From Oceanicoccus sp. KOV_DT_Chl (GTDB lineage Bacteria > Pseudomonadota > Gammaproteobacteria > Pseudomonadales > Dasaniaceae): a DNA stretch of 64,000 nucleotides. The stretch covers positions 188,501 to 252,500 of the forward strand of contig NZ_FQLF01000005.1 in NCBI RefSeq assembly GCF_900120175.1, read 5' to 3'. The notes under the pieces are model-generated. The model ran no database searches. It was given only the letters and a program-made list of their open reading frames with translations, and was not told the DNA's origin. Made by a program: the position numbers and the translations under genes. This document shows positions 48,980 through 58,930 of this stretch, piece after piece (position 1 is the stretch's first letter; each line of letters starts with the position of its first letter).

Positions 48980-49154
48980 GAGTAATCCTGACGAATTAAT
49001 AAAAAATGTTAATTGTGATGCTGGCTATGACTACAAACTCTGGCACACTATACCCAAGTTAACAGCGGTTTCGTTAATCAAGATAAATTAAGATCGCTTG
49101 GCTTGTACCATCAAACCAATGCTACCAATAACACTTAATCTACGATGATAACTT
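48980..49154. other. Divergent promoter gap
   Basis: 175 bases between the divergent dehydrogenase and the next gene. No palindrome or clear promoter could be assigned. Confidence 0.35.
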
Positions 49155-49715
49155 ATGCTTCAATTTAATTTATCCAAGCGTCTTGCTACAGACCTGTCGA
49201 TGCATATCCCGAAAAAAATCAACATCCAAACCAAACCCTCGATGATTTGGTACGGCCACCAGATCACTATCACACGCCGTAAATGTGTCATCATGATGGA
49301 AAAAGAAAGCCGATATGCGATGGTTTTTTGTGGGTTAACACAGGCCGAATTCAAGAGGTTTCCAAGCCTATTTCAAGAGCGGCTGTGGCAGGAAGCATTA
49401 CAAGTTTGCAACCATTTCACCGAAAAACAGTACGCGCTGTTATCCGATACGCTTTTGTCGATTGCCAATCAACAGCAATTTATTATTGGACACGATAGAT
49501 CGGTCAATGCTCATATTAACCAAGTTACCGAGCTGCTGGAAATTTTGGTGACTTACCAGGAGCATCCTTTACCCACAAACAGACATGACGCCTTTAACTT
49601 TGGCCTGCGAGCTAACAAAATGTTGCGCAAACGCCAGCTGGATAAGGACTACTTTGTGCCACAGGAAAAGTTTGTAGCTGTATGCCAGCAGTTAATAGCA
49701 CTATCACCCCCCTAA
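49155..49715 (+). CDS. DUF6933-like hypothetical protein
   Basis: 186 residues, cytosolic. The N-terminal half (LQFNLSKRLATDLSMHIP, MIWYGHQITITRRKCVIMMEKESRYAMVF, LFQERLWQEALQVC) follows the pattern I associate with DUF6933 proteins (RCTKKL ... WYA ... LLVN ... LFPELL). The rest is helical, ending NKMLRKRQLDKDYFVPQEKF. Function unknown. It stands alone. Confidence 0.5.
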   Translation: MLQFNLSKRLATDLSMHIPKKINIQTKPSMIWYGHQITITRRKCVIMMEKESRYAMVFCGLTQAEFKRFPSLFQERLWQEALQVCNHFTEKQYALLSDTLLSIANQQQFIIGHDRSVNAHINQVTELLEILVTYQEHPLPTNRHDAFNFGLRANKMLRKRQLDKDYFVPQEKFVAVCQQLIALSPP

Positions 49716-49969
49716 AAGGGCAAACCATTGCGTCCCAAAACAGCACCGACAACCGTGTCATCCATGTTGATTTTCGCAAAAAATAACGGCAGTTTGCTGC
49801 CCTGCAGCGATAGCTGACCTGATCGGCGGTTTTATAGTAGGATCTAGTCAATAAAGCCATAAGTATGTATTTTTTCCTCACTACCTATATCAATAGTAGA
49901 GATTTATAAATACCATTGGCCCCAACATTTCAGTTGCGAGGATATAGTCAGTTGCTAGCGCTCAATCCC

Positions 49970-50653
49970 ATGATTCGTAGTCTTATCATTCTATTGTTAA
50001 TTCCACTCAGTGGCTGCCAGCAACTACCAGCAATCACGGAATCGATAAGCATGGCTGAGGGGAGCCCTCCTGCCGAGCAGGCCCAGACCAATAGTACTTG
50101 CGATTGTGCTACGCCAACAGCCATTGCAGAAACAGAAATTACCTGCCCAAACCCTGAAGCCGCAAAGCCATCGGCTCCAAGCAGCCCACCAGTGGCAACT
50201 GTAAGGAAAAAAATAAAGCCCGCATTTGTCGATGACCTGCTAGTTATCGGACGCGTCGAAAACGTACTGGTCTCACCAGATGACATCAAACTGAAGGCAC
50301 GTATCGATACCGGTGCCGGCATCTCCTCGTTGCATGCCAAAGACAAAACGGAATTCGAGCGCGATGGTAAGGACTGGGTAAGATTCACATTGATCGTTTC
50401 TGACGAGGAATCGCAAGTATTAGAACGGCCTATCAAGCGCTTCGTCTCCATCAAACAACACACCGGTGAACCGCAACGGCGCCCGGTAGTGGTGATGAGC
50501 TTGACGCTGGGGCCTATAGAAGAACAGGTAGAAATGACATTAACTGATCGCGGTGATTATCTTTACCCAGTGCTGATTGGCAGAAACTTTCTTCGTGATC
50601 GCGCGATCGTCGATGTCAGCCGCAAGTTTCGAATTAAACCACCCGCTTCCTAA
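49970..50653 (+). CDS. Retropepsin-like 'ATP-dependent zinc protease' family lipoprotein (RimB-like)
   Basis: 227 residues from ATG at 49970. Lipobox LSGC at residues 13-16, a disordered Pro/Ala/Glu linker, then the retropepsin-like domain from residue 95: LVIGRVENVLVSPDDIKLKARIDTGAGISSLHA with the DTGA aspartate, and VEMTLTDRGDYLYPVLIGRNFLRDRAIVDV. The family is paired with ATP-grasp ligases of the RimK group, and an ATP-grasp gene is two genes downstream, with a 7TM-transglutaminase protein between. Anchored in the periplasm, it could trim an amino acid-ligated product. The whole trio seems to be one operon (gaps of 20 and -4 bases). Confidence 0.83.
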   Translation: MIRSLIILLLIPLSGCQQLPAITESISMAEGSPPAEQAQTNSTCDCATPTAIAETEITCPNPEAAKPSAPSSPPVATVRKKIKPAFVDDLLVIGRVENVLVSPDDIKLKARIDTGAGISSLHAKDKTEFERDGKDWVRFTLIVSDEESQVLERPIKRFVSIKQHTGEPQRRPVVVMSLTLGPIEEQVEMTLTDRGDYLYPVLIGRNFLRDRAIVDVSRKFRIKPPAS

Positions 50654-50673
50654 TTCTCCCTACTGGACCCATT

Positions 50674-52209
50674 ATGTCTCCTCGCGCTCAAGTCTATTTG
50701 TTAGGACTATTCCTGATATCACTAGGCCTTGGCCTAGTTGCTTACAAAAGCCAAGTGCTAAGTTTGCCCATTATTCCAGGTGCGTATAAAACTATTTGGA
50801 CTATAGAAGCCAAAGTAGAATTTGATGCACTGGGAGGCGAAGTCAAAACCAGTCTGGCGCTACCAAAAACACAGCCAAATATGGAAGTACTGGATGAAAT
50901 TTTTAGTTCCTCCGGCTATGGCTTTAACATCGAAAAAAACCAGGGACATGAGCGCGCGGTTTGGTCCAAGCGCCAAGTAAGTGGTAAGCAAGCACTATAT
51001 TACAAACTGGATGTTCACCAGCAAAATGACTACATGGATGATGGCCAAGTTAATTTATCTACCGCCATTACGCTTCCTGACTGGGCTGGTACCCGACGCG
51101 CTTCCTTACGGGCTGCTACTGAAGCATTGATCGAAACTAGCTGGCAAGCGTCTGCCGATCGTAACACTTTTGCAAGCCAATTATTAAAGTCTTTAAATGA
51201 TCCAAAAAATAATGATGCACGCTTAATTCATAATGACCTTATCGATAAAACACAGGTACAAATTGCACTAGACCTGTTAGCAATGGCTGACATTCCAGCA
51301 CATATTCTGCGTGGCATTTATTTAGAAAGCGATCGCAGCAATATAGGCGCCAGCTCATTATTAGAAATTCATGACGGCAAACGCTGGCAGGTATTTGACC
51401 CAGTAAGCGGGACCAGCGGTCTACCTGAAAATTTTCTAATCTGGCAACGCGCTGACAAATCCCTGCTTGATGTCGAAGGGGCTAATAATTCCAGGGTCCG
51501 CTTTTCCACTTTGGCCAATGATATCCCTACTCGCGATGTCGCCCTGCAGCAAATGGGCGGCGAACGTGCTGCACTGCTTGATTACTCAATCTACAGCCTA
51601 CCCATCGAGCAACAGAGCGTATTCAAATTTATTTTATTGATACCGGTTGGTACCCTATTCGTGATTTTCATGCGAGTTGTAATTGGTATGAGGACAGCCG
51701 GCACCTTTATGCCAGTGCTTTTGGCTATTGCTTTTATCCAAACGACATTACTCAGCGGCGTATTAATTTTTCTTCTGATTCTAACTATCGGACTCTGGGT
51801 TAGAACGTATCTTAGTCGCTTGGATTTACTGCTGGTATCACGAATTGCTGCCGTAGTGGTGATTGTCGTTGGTCTGATGGCCCTTATCAGTATCGTTAGT
51901 TACAAGCTGGGGATAGAACAAGCACTCACAGTAACGTTCTTCCCAATGATAATTATTGCCTGGACCATAGAGCACATGTCTATTCTGTGGGAGGACGACG
52001 GCCCGATGGAAGCTGTCATTCAAACCGCGGGCAGTTTATTCGTAGCTATTATCTGCTACGGAGCGATGACCAATCATTACCTCAAACACTGGATGTTTAA
52101 CTTCCCGGAACTGCTATTGGTATTGCTAGGGCTGATTATCATTCTTGGTCATTACACCGGCTATCGGGTTTCTGAACTCATTCGCTTTCGCAACATGGTG
52201 AGCAAATGA
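50674..52209 (+). CDS. Inactive transglutaminase-like domain fused to a seven-helix membrane domain
   Basis: 511 residues. An N-terminal membrane anchor (VYLLGLFLISLGLGLVAY), a large periplasmic region (35-320) with a transglutaminase-like core (KTQVQIALDLLAMADIPAHILRGIYLE, in parts; ALLEIHDGKRWQVFDPVSG), then about seven helices starting FKFILLIPVGTLFVIFMRVV. The usual transglutaminase Cys is not seen (DLLAMADIPAH region has none), so it is probably non-catalytic. Known from operons with ATP-grasp glutamate-ligase-like genes. Its stop overlaps the next start (ATGA). Confidence 0.82.
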   Translation: MSPRAQVYLLGLFLISLGLGLVAYKSQVLSLPIIPGAYKTIWTIEAKVEFDALGGEVKTSLALPKTQPNMEVLDEIFSSSGYGFNIEKNQGHERAVWSKRQVSGKQALYYKLDVHQQNDYMDDGQVNLSTAITLPDWAGTRRASLRAATEALIETSWQASADRNTFASQLLKSLNDPKNNDARLIHNDLIDKTQVQIALDLLAMADIPAHILRGIYLESDRSNIGASSLLEIHDGKRWQVFDPVSGTSGLPENFLIWQRADKSLLDVEGANNSRVRFSTLANDIPTRDVALQQMGGERAALLDYSIYSLPIEQQSVFKFILLIPVGTLFVIFMRVVIGMRTAGTFMPVLLAIAFIQTTLLSGVLIFLLILTIGLWVRTYLSRLDLLLVSRIAAVVVIVVGLMALISIVSYKLGIEQALTVTFFPMIIIAWTIEHMSILWEDDGPMEAVIQTAGSLFVAIICYGAMTNHYLKHWMFNFPELLLVLLGLIIILGHYTGYRVSELIRFRNMVSK

Positions 52210-53162
52210 CCGCGTTCGTTAGCCCCTGGGAACTCAAACGCCATGGCGTACTGGGGATGAATAGCCGCAACATTCGCTATATCGCCCGCCACAACCCCCG
52301 CCATCTTTACCCATTAGTTGATGATAAGTTGCAAACCAAACGCGCCGCTCAAAAAGCGGGTATTGCCGTCCCCGCGTTACTCGGTGTTATTGAAACCCAG
52401 TGGCAGTTACGCGGCTTACATAAAATGATCAGCGAGTGGGAGCAATTTGTTATCAAGCCCACTCGCGGTAGTGGTGGCCGCGGTATTCTGGTCATCACAG
52501 GCCGTGAATTTGAATACTATATAAAATCCAACGGCCGCAAATTGGAACTGTTGGATTTGCGCCGGCATATTAATAATATTCTTAGCGGTCTCTACAGCCT
52601 TGGCGGTAAACCAGACCGCGTCATGCTAGAGACACTCATAGATTACGACCCGGTATTTACCGACTACACCTATGAAGGCGTGCCCGACCTGCGGATCATA
52701 GTATTTAAAGGCTTTCCGGTAATGGCAATGCTGCGCTGCGCCACCCGCGCTTCTGACGGCCGTGCCAATTTGCATCAAGGTGCCATCGGTGTGGGGCTGG
52801 ATATGACCACCGGTAAAAGCTTGTATGCGGTCCAGCATGGTCGACCCGTCAATGAACATCCGGATACTGGTAAATCTTTCGCTGATTTAGCCATCCCCGG
52901 CTGGGATGCAATTTTGGAGCTAGCTGCGGGTTGCTATGAAATGACAGGGCTGGGCTATATTGGTTGCGATATTGTTCTCGACCGTCAACAGGGCCCAATA
53001 ATTCTGGAACTGAATGCGCGACCTGGCTTGGCTATTCAATTGGCCACCGGTGCCGGTTTAGCCAGACCGTTAAAGCTGATCGAAAACCTCGACCTTGAAG
53101 AATTCGATCTCAACGCCAGAGAGCGAGTTGATTACTGTCGCACTCTTGCCATCAACACTTAA
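52206..53162 (+). CDS. Alpha-L-glutamate ligase-like ATP-grasp protein
   Basis: 318 residues. ATP-grasp fold: DKLQTKRAAQKAGIAVPAL, FVIKPTRGSGGRGILVI (nucleotide loop), VMLETLIDYDPVF, PDLRIIVFKGFPVMAMLRCATRASDGRANLHQGAIGVGLD (in parts) and GYIGCDIVLDRQQGPIILELNARPGLAIQ with the metal-binding ELNARPG. Relatives add glutamate or other amino acids to a peptide or small molecule. It is the last gene of the trio with the retropepsin-like and 7TM proteins. The substrate is unknown. Confidence 0.86.
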   Translation: MTAFVSPWELKRHGVLGMNSRNIRYIARHNPRHLYPLVDDKLQTKRAAQKAGIAVPALLGVIETQWQLRGLHKMISEWEQFVIKPTRGSGGRGILVITGREFEYYIKSNGRKLELLDLRRHINNILSGLYSLGGKPDRVMLETLIDYDPVFTDYTYEGVPDLRIIVFKGFPVMAMLRCATRASDGRANLHQGAIGVGLDMTTGKSLYAVQHGRPVNEHPDTGKSFADLAIPGWDAILELAAGCYEMTGLGYIGCDIVLDRQQGPIILELNARPGLAIQLATGAGLARPLKLIENLDLEEFDLNARERVDYCRTLAINT

Positions 53163-53181
53163 GCACTCACCAAGCAGGCAT

Positions 53182-53283
53182 AAAAAAGGCCGCCAATGGC
53201 GACCCTTCTCTTTTACCTTGTTACTGGTTACAAAAATTACTCAATAATTTTTGCTACAACACCAGCACCAACCGTACGGCCAC
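53182..53283 (-). repeat. Duplicated 3' end of tuf with its terminator (pseudogene fragment)
   Basis: 53188-53283 is identical by eye over 96 bases to 53411-53506, the last 16 codons of tuf plus its terminator. It then breaks off into unrelated sequence at GTTATTCGGG. It is oriented the same way as tuf. This is a remnant of a second tuf gene or a tandem duplication, or a collapsed repeat in assembly. Confidence 0.88.
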
Positions 53284-53404
53284 GTTATTCGGGCTGCGCC
53301 CTCACCCACTCCCTAGGGCCGGGGCCGCCCTACACAACGGGCGTTCAAACAGGCTTTGCCTGCTTGTCACTCCGCTCAGCTGGCCTTAACTACCCCTCAT
53401 AATG
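53284..53404. other. Spacer between tuf 3' remnant and tuf
   Basis: 121 bases, GC-rich, with GGGCTGCGCCC and AGGCTTTGCCTGC hairpins. It does not resemble tuf and looks like dispersed-repeat sequence. Confidence 0.35.
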
Positions 53405-53432
53405 AAAAAGGGCCGCCAATGGCGACCCTTCT
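53405..53432 (-). terminator. Terminator of tuf
   Basis: Minus strand: GGGTCGCC-ATT-GGCGGCCC followed by TTTTT. The second copy at 53182-53209 shares the hairpin (GGTCGCC-ATT-GGCGGCC, six T). Confidence 0.88.
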
Positions 53433-53459
53433 CTTTTACCTTGTTACTGGTTACAAAAA

Positions 53460-54683
53460 TTACTCAATAATTTTTGCTACAACACCAGCACCAACCGTAC
53501 GGCCACCTTCGCGGATTGCGAAGCGTAAACCCTCGTCCATCGCGATGGGGTTGATCAGCGTAACAGTCATTTGAATGTTATCGCCTGGCATTACCATTTC
53601 AACACCTTCTGGCAGCTCACACGCACCCGTGATATCCGTTGTACGGAAGTAAAACTGTGGACGGTAACCTTTGAAGAATGGTGTATGACGACCACCTTCA
53701 TCTTTACCCAACACATAAACTTCTGCTTCAAACGTCGTGTGTGGCTTGATTGAACCTGGCTTACACAATACCTGACCGCGCTCTACTTCTTCACGCTTGG
53801 TACCGCGTAACAAGGCACCGATGTTCTCACCTGCGCGACCTTCGTCAAGCAGCTTGCGGAACATTTCAACACCGGTACAGGTGGTAGTTTGGGTGTCACG
53901 AATACCAACGATTTCTACTGAATCACCGGTGTTAACGATACCGCGCTCAACACGACCGGTAACAACCGTACCACGACCAGAGATTGAGAATACGTCTTCG
54001 ATTGGCATGATGAAGTCACCATCGATCGCACGCTCTGGCTCAGGAATGTAAGAATCCAGAGTCTCAAGTAATTTCTTAACAGCGCTTGTGCCCAACTCAT
54101 TGTCGTCTTTGCCTTCCAGTGCCATCAACGCAGAACCTGGGATAATTGGCGTGTCGTCACCTGGGAATTCGTACTGGTCAAGCAGCTCACGCAGCTCCAT
54201 TTCTACCAGCTCAAGCATTTCGTTATATTCTTCTGAACCCGCACCGCCACAATCTTCAGCCAGCAAGTCCGCTTTGTTCAGGAATACCACAACGTAAGGT
54301 ACGCCAACCTGACGCGACAACAAGATGTGCTCACGGGTCTGTGGCATTGGGCCATCAGTCGCACCACATACCAGAATCGCACCATCCATCTGCGCAGCAC
54401 CAGTGATCATGTTTTTAACGTAATCAGCGTGTCCTGGACAGTCAACGTGGGCGTAGTGACGCTCAGGCGTATCGTATTCAACGTGTGACGTCGCAATTGT
54501 AATACCGCGCTCACGCTCTTCAGGGGCGTTATCGATGTTAGCGAAATCTACCGCTTTACCGCCAAATACTTCTGACGCTACGCGTGTCAATGCCGCTGTT
54601 AATGTTGTTTTACCATGGTCAACGTGTCCGATTGTACCTACGTTGACGTGTGGTTTGGTGCGTTCAAATTTTTCCTTAGCCAC
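53460..54683 (-). CDS. tuf: Elongation factor Tu, GTG start
   Basis: 407 residues, complete. P-loop [14 protein letters not shown], switch regions ([14 protein letters not shown]), [17 protein letters not shown], and C-terminal domains ending [12 protein letters not shown]. The start is GTG (GTG GCT AAG GAA), as is common for tuf, with GAGG ahead. It stands alone, divergent from EF-G type 2, and not in the usual str operon, so it is probably one of two tuf copies. A strong promoter with GC-rich discriminator lies upstream. Confidence 0.98.
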   Translation of the reverse strand: MAKEKFERTKPHVNVGTIGHVDHGKTTLTAALTRVASEVFGGKAVDFANIDNAPEERERGITIATSHVEYDTPERHYAHVDCPGHADYVKNMITGAAQMDGAILVCGATDGPMPQTREHILLSRQVGVPYVVVFLNKADLLAEDCGGAGSEEYNEMLELVEMELRELLDQYEFPGDDTPIIPGSALMALEGKDDNELGTSAVKKLLETLDSYIPEPERAIDGDFIMPIEDVFSISGRGTVVTGRVERGIVNTGDSVEIVGIRDTQTTTCTGVEMFRKLLDEGRAGENIGALLRGTKREEVERGQVLCKPGSIKPHTTFEAEVYVLGKDEGGRHTPFFKGYRPQFYFRTTDITGACELPEGVEMVMPGDNIQMTVTLINPIAMDEGLRFAIREGGRTVGAGVVAKIIE

Positions 54684-54821
54684 CTTTTAAGCCCTCAAAA
54701 ATAATGTATGTGAATAAAGTTGGTCGGTAAGCCGGGTATCAAATGAGCCTCGTCGTGCTCAAACCTGAGCTAAAACGCGACTTCTAACCAACTAATAAAT
54801 ACCTACTACCGTGGGCGCGCT

Positions 54822-54849
54822 ATCATAAACACCATTTCGCTGTAGTCAA
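54822..54849 (-). promoter_or_regulatory. Probable sigma-70 promoter of tuf with stringent-type discriminator
   Basis: Minus strand: TTGACT, 16 bases, TATGAT, then AGCGCGCCC. The GC-rich discriminator after a good -10/-35 pair is typical of ppGpp-controlled translation genes. About 140 bases before the start. Confidence 0.68.
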
Positions 54850-55039
54850 GACCATTCAGGCCTGTATTGCACTAAATGTCTGCAAAATACCTCCAGAGCA
54901 CGAATTAGTGGGCGATTACAGCAAACAACTGTCCCGATACGTTCCCTCTTACCACCTTAATAGGTAGCGATATTTGGCAACCCGAATCGCAAAATACAAT
55001 TAGTGATAATTTTTGTTCAATTCTCATTGATTGTTCATG

Positions 55040-55045
55040 TATAAT
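55040..55045 (+). promoter_or_regulatory. -10 box upstream of EF-G type 2
   Basis: A perfect TATAAT with no clear -35 at the proper distance (TTCAAT is the nearest). About 37 bases before the ATG. Confidence 0.4.
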
Positions 55046-55081
55046 GCTGCGCGTTTTTCACCTAGGTATTCGAGTGTCCAA

Positions 55082-57166
55082 ATGACTGACTTATCGCTTT
55101 ATAGAAACATCGGAATTTTCGCCCACGTTGATGCGGGCAAGACCACTACAACTGAACGTATCCTGAAATTAACCGGCAGAATCCATAAAACCGGCGAAGT
55201 TCACGATGGCGAATCAACCACTGACTTCATGGAACAGGAAGCTGAACGGGGTATTACTATCCAGTCAGCGGCAACGACCTGTTTCTGGAGAGATCACCGC
55301 TTCAATATCATCGATACCCCCGGGCACGTTGACTTTACCGTTGAAGTTTACCGCTCGCTGAAAGTACTTGATGGCGGCGTTGGTGTATTTTGTGGATCTG
55401 GTGGTGTTGAACCACAATCCGAAACCAACTGGCGCTATGCTAACGACTCTAAAGTAGCCCGTGTTATTTTCGTTAATAAACTAGACCGGGTTGGCGCTGA
55501 CTTCCTGCGTGTTGTTGGTCAGGTTAAAAAAGTACTAGGTGCAAACCCACTAGTCATGACGCTACCTATTGGTACTGAAGATACATTCTCCGGAGTTGTC
55601 GATGTATTGACCAAAGTTGCCTATCAATGGGATAACTCAGGCCTTCCTGAGAACTTTAAAATTATCGATATTCCCGCCGATATGGTTGACCTGGTTGATG
55701 AATACCGTGAGAAGCTGATTGAAACGGCTGTTGAGCAAGATGACGACATCATGATGGCCTACATGGATGGTGAAGAGCCATCAATCGAAGACCTCAAGCG
55801 CTGTATCCGTAAAGGTACTATCGCACTGGACTTCTTCCCTACATTCTGTGGATCGGCCTTTAAAAACAAAGGTGTTCAGCAGGTATTGGATGGCGTAGTT
55901 GATTACCTGCCCAGCCCAACTGAAGTTAACCCACAGCCATTAACCGATGAATTCGGTGAGCCAAACGGCGAATATGCAGTGGTAACGCCTGATGCACCAT
56001 TCCGTGCACTAGCCTTTAAAATTATGGATGACCGCTTCGGCGCTCTAACGTTTATTCGCGTTTACTCCGGCGTATTGAATAAGGGTGACACCATCCTGAA
56101 CTCCTTTACTGGCAAGACCGAACGTATTGGCCGCATGGTTGAAATGCACGCCGATGAGCGCACTGAATTAAGCTCAGCCAAGGCTGGCGACATTATTGCT
56201 ATCGTCGGCATGAAAAACGTGCAGACTGGTCACACACTATGTGATCCCAAACACGAGTGTACACTGGAGCCGATGATCTTCCCGGAACCCGTTATCTCGA
56301 TTGCGGTTGCACCTAAAGACAAGGCCGGTGCAGAGAAGATGGGTGTTGCCATTGGTAAAATGGTGGCAGAAGACCCTACCTTCCAGGTACACACTGACGA
56401 AGATTCAGGTGAAACCATTCTGAAAGGTATGGGTGAATTGCACCTGGATATCAAAGTCGACATCCTCAAGCGTACTTACGGTGTTGAATTGGTCGTAGGT
56501 CAACCACAGGTTGCCTACCGCGAAACTATTACGCAGCCGGTTGAAGACAGTTACACGCACAAGAAACAATCGGGTGGTTCTGGTCAGTTTGGTAAGATTG
56601 ATTACCGCATCAAACCTGGTGAGCCAGGTACTGGCTTCCAATTTAACTCAGTCGTTGTTGGCGGTAATGTACCCAAGGAATTCTTCCCTGCGGTAGAGAA
56701 AGGCTTCAAGAGCATGATGGAGCAAGGCCCACTGGCTGGATTCCCGGTACTGGATGTTGAAGTTGAACTGTACGATGGTAGCTACCACGCCGTTGACTCT
56801 TCGGCTATTGCGTTCGAAATCGCTGCTAAAGGTGCATTCCGTCAGTCTATGCCTAAAGCCGGACCACAGCTGATAGAGCCCATCATGAACGTTGACGTAT
56901 TCACTCCAGACGATCACGTGGGTGATGTTATCGGTGACTTGAACCGTCGTCGTGGCATGATCAAGGATCAGGAAGCAGGCGTTAGTGGTGTGCGCATCAA
57001 AGCAGATGTGCCACTGTCAGAAATGTTTGGCTACATTGGTCACTTGCGTACCATTACTTCTGGTCGCGGTCAGTTTTCAATGGAGTTCTCACACTATATG
57101 CCATGCCCAGCCAATGTGTCTGTTGACGTTATTGCTGCTGAAAAAGAAAGACAAGCGAATAAGTAA
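55082..57166 (+). CDS. fusA2: Elongation factor G, type 2 paralogue
   Basis: 694 residues, complete. G domain: [53 protein letters not shown]. Domains II-V are full length, with the C-terminal [16 protein letters not shown]. The N-terminus [13 protein letters not shown] and the segment [29 protein letters not shown] (in parts) match the second EF-G of Vibrio and Pseudomonas rather than the str-operon copy. Such paralogues vary in role (translocation or recycling). Start at 55082; 17 extra codons upstream have no support. It is divergent from tuf. Confidence 0.93.
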   Translation: MTDLSLYRNIGIFAHVDAGKTTTTERILKLTGRIHKTGEVHDGESTTDFMEQEAERGITIQSAATTCFWRDHRFNIIDTPGHVDFTVEVYRSLKVLDGGVGVFCGSGGVEPQSETNWRYANDSKVARVIFVNKLDRVGADFLRVVGQVKKVLGANPLVMTLPIGTEDTFSGVVDVLTKVAYQWDNSGLPENFKIIDIPADMVDLVDEYREKLIETAVEQDDDIMMAYMDGEEPSIEDLKRCIRKGTIALDFFPTFCGSAFKNKGVQQVLDGVVDYLPSPTEVNPQPLTDEFGEPNGEYAVVTPDAPFRALAFKIMDDRFGALTFIRVYSGVLNKGDTILNSFTGKTERIGRMVEMHADERTELSSAKAGDIIAIVGMKNVQTGHTLCDPKHECTLEPMIFPEPVISIAVAPKDKAGAEKMGVAIGKMVAEDPTFQVHTDEDSGETILKGMGELHLDIKVDILKRTYGVELVVGQPQVAYRETITQPVEDSYTHKKQSGGSGQFGKIDYRIKPGEPGTGFQFNSVVVGGNVPKEFFPAVEKGFKSMMEQGPLAGFPVLDVEVELYDGSYHAVDSSAIAFEIAAKGAFRQSMPKAGPQLIEPIMNVDVFTPDDHVGDVIGDLNRRRGMIKDQEAGVSGVRIKADVPLSEMFGYIGHLRTITSGRGQFSMEFSHYMPCPANVSVDVIAAEKERQANK

Positions 57167-57183
57167 TTAGCCGCTTAACAATC

Positions 57184-57220
57184 AAAAGCCCCGCTAGCTA
57201 AACACTAACGGGGCTTTTTT
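57184..57220 (+). terminator. Terminator after EF-G type 2
   Basis: AAAAGCCCCGCTAG, loop, CTAACGGGGCTTTTTT: stem of seven GC-rich pairs plus A/T tracts, 18 bases after the stop. Confidence 0.93.
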
Positions 57221-57239
57221 ATACCGCTCGTTTAACCCG

Positions 57240-57614
57240 TTATTTCACGGTGAAATTTAATTCTACTGCGGTTCCTGCCGGGTCCCGAACAAACAATTGC
57301 GACTGTCCAATCTGCGTCATATCAAGCCGGTCATAATGCACCTCCATAGCATCCAGCTTGGCAATCGTTGCCGCCAAATCATCACAAGCAAATGCAATGT
57401 GATCAAAAAAACCAGTACCGGTCACAGCGCGATTATTATCTTCCAATAAATGCAATATGGGATGATCTCCAGCGTAAAGCCAATAACCGGTAAACCCAAA
57501 ATCCGGCCTAAACCCGGGCTTTAAATCCAATAGCTGATCATAAAATGAAAGCACTTCCGCCAGCACATCCGCAGGCGCATTGATAGCAAAATGATGAATT
57601 CGCTGAAGTGCCAT
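57240..57614 (-). CDS. VOC/glyoxalase-family protein
   Basis: 124 residues: one vicinal-oxygen-chelate module pair: RIHHFAINAPADVLAEVLSFY, GYWLYAGDHPILHLLE, FFDHIAFACDDLAATIAKL and LFVRDPAGTAVELNF. The metal-ligand positions His (HHFAI), His (HIAF) and Glu (VELNF) are present. A small dioxygenase, isomerase or resistance protein; the substrate is unknown. Convergent with EF-G. Confidence 0.82.
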   Translation of the reverse strand: MALQRIHHFAINAPADVLAEVLSFYDQLLDLKPGFRPDFGFTGYWLYAGDHPILHLLEDNNRAVTGTGFFDHIAFACDDLAATIAKLDAMEVHYDRLDMTQIGQSQLFVRDPAGTAVELNFTVK

Positions 57615-57788
57615 AGACTTTTCTCTAACTATATTAATGATTAGGTAGTATCGACCAGCCCCGCCTCAAAGATCAATCAGCAAGCAACGGCCTTAACAGA
57701 TTGTAACTTTATAAGGCAGCATATACTTTGGTGACATTCCTGTGCTGTGATAGCCTGAAATTATTCTCAACCAAACAGGAATAACATT

Positions 57789-58253
57789 ATGGGACGTTAG
57801 AATCGCGAAGAAATCGAACAAGCCTTCGATAAATTTCAAGCCGCTGCATTGACCGGCGCTCAAACCAAAGACTGGACCGACTGGGCTAATTGCTTTACTG
57901 AAGATGCAACTTATTTTGAACATCACTACGGTAAATTCTGGGGGCGAGAAAACATAAAAGTATGGATCACCAAAACCATGAATAGCTGGCCCGCCAGCAG
58001 CATGACGGCCTTTCCTGTTACCTGGTATTCCATTGATGAAAACAAAGGCTGGGTGTTCTGTGAAGTGATGAACCGCATGGAAGATTTAGGCGATGGCAAG
58101 ATATATCAGGAACCTAACATCACCATATTGCACTATGCTGGTAATGGCTTATTTAGCTATGAAGAAGATGCCTATAACCCACATAACATGGGTGTCACTA
58201 TCGGCGCCTGGATTGAAAAGAAAAAAGAATTAGAGGCCAAACCTGCGGAGTAA
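57789..58253 (+). CDS. SnoaL/NTF2-like protein, in-frame stop at codon 4
   Basis: 154 codons from the natural ATG at 57789, which has AGGAA nine bases ahead. The fourth codon is TAG (57798-57800), then the frame stays open: NREEIEQAFDKFQAAALTG, TDWANCFTEDATYFEHHYG, FWGRENIKVWITKTM, KGWVFCEVMNRMEDLGDGKIY. This is the SnoaL-like NTF2 fold with polyketide-cyclase-type residues. Because the rest is intact, either the TAG is a base-call error or a real nonsense change, or translation starts at TTG 57849 and loses the first helix. I annotate the whole with this caveat. Confidence 0.72.
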
Positions 58254-58286
58254 ATACTCCGTGGTTGTTCGTCCAACCTATCAAAA

Positions 58287-58772
58287 TCAAACACCGAACC
58301 CCTGCGCTGCCACCCAATCATTAATCGCCAAGCCGGTACCCATATCCCATCCTTTTAACTTTTCTTTTGGCACAATTTTATAAGCATCCAACTCATGATT
58401 CAGTTTAATATCGCCTTGCGCTCGCACATGGTAAGCGATAATAACCTGATTCTGCTCGGCAAAAGAATAAACCCCCACCAGTGACGATTCGATCACCTGC
58501 AAACCTAACTCCTCCTCCGTTTCACGATGGGCACAGACTTGCGGGTCTTCCTGCTGCTCTAAAAACCCGGTAATTATTGAAAAAAAATCGTGCTTCCAGG
58601 CTGCGTTATGTGCCAGCACTACCCCCTCATCAACCTCAACAATCATCGCCACCACCGGCGTTGGATTATTCCAAAACACGAAATTACAGGCATCGGCAGC
58701 ACAGCCCCGACGATGCTCACCATCAATTATCACAGGGGTAAGGGGATTAGCACATTGGGGACAGTAATTCAT
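58287..58772 (-). CDS. NUDIX hydrolase with N-terminal zinc ribbon
   Basis: 161 residues. Zinc ribbon at the N-terminus (CPQC at 4-7, then C24 and C29 in RGCAADACNF), followed by the Nudix box GFLEQQEDPQVCAHRETEEELGL in the exact GX5EX7REUXEEXGU form, in parts GFLEQQE and RETEEELGL. Related to NudC-like NADH/NAD-capped RNA pyrophosphatase but shorter; it could act on dinucleotides or ADP-sugars. Convergent with the SnoaL gene. Confidence 0.88.
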   Translation of the reverse strand: MNYCPQCANPLTPVIIDGEHRRGCAADACNFVFWNNPTPVVAMIVEVDEGVVLAHNAAWKHDFFSIITGFLEQQEDPQVCAHRETEEELGLQVIESSLVGVYSFAEQNQVIIAYHVRAQGDIKLNHELDAYKIVPKEKLKGWDMGTGLAINDWVAAQGFGV

Positions 58773-58930
58773 AACATCTCTCTTCTAAGTGTTTCTCTTT
58801 CAGCTTGATTCCATGCGATTATAACGCAGGCTTCAAAAAAAAAATCAATGAGTAAGCACCAGCCTGTTGAGCACACTCCCGCTTAAGGCTACTATTATTC
58901 GCAGTGACCACCACTGAATAAAGGATCAAC

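Noticed and set aside
53196-53574. Short frames over the tuf 3' repeats
   Set aside because: They only reflect the duplicated tuf end read on the other strand.
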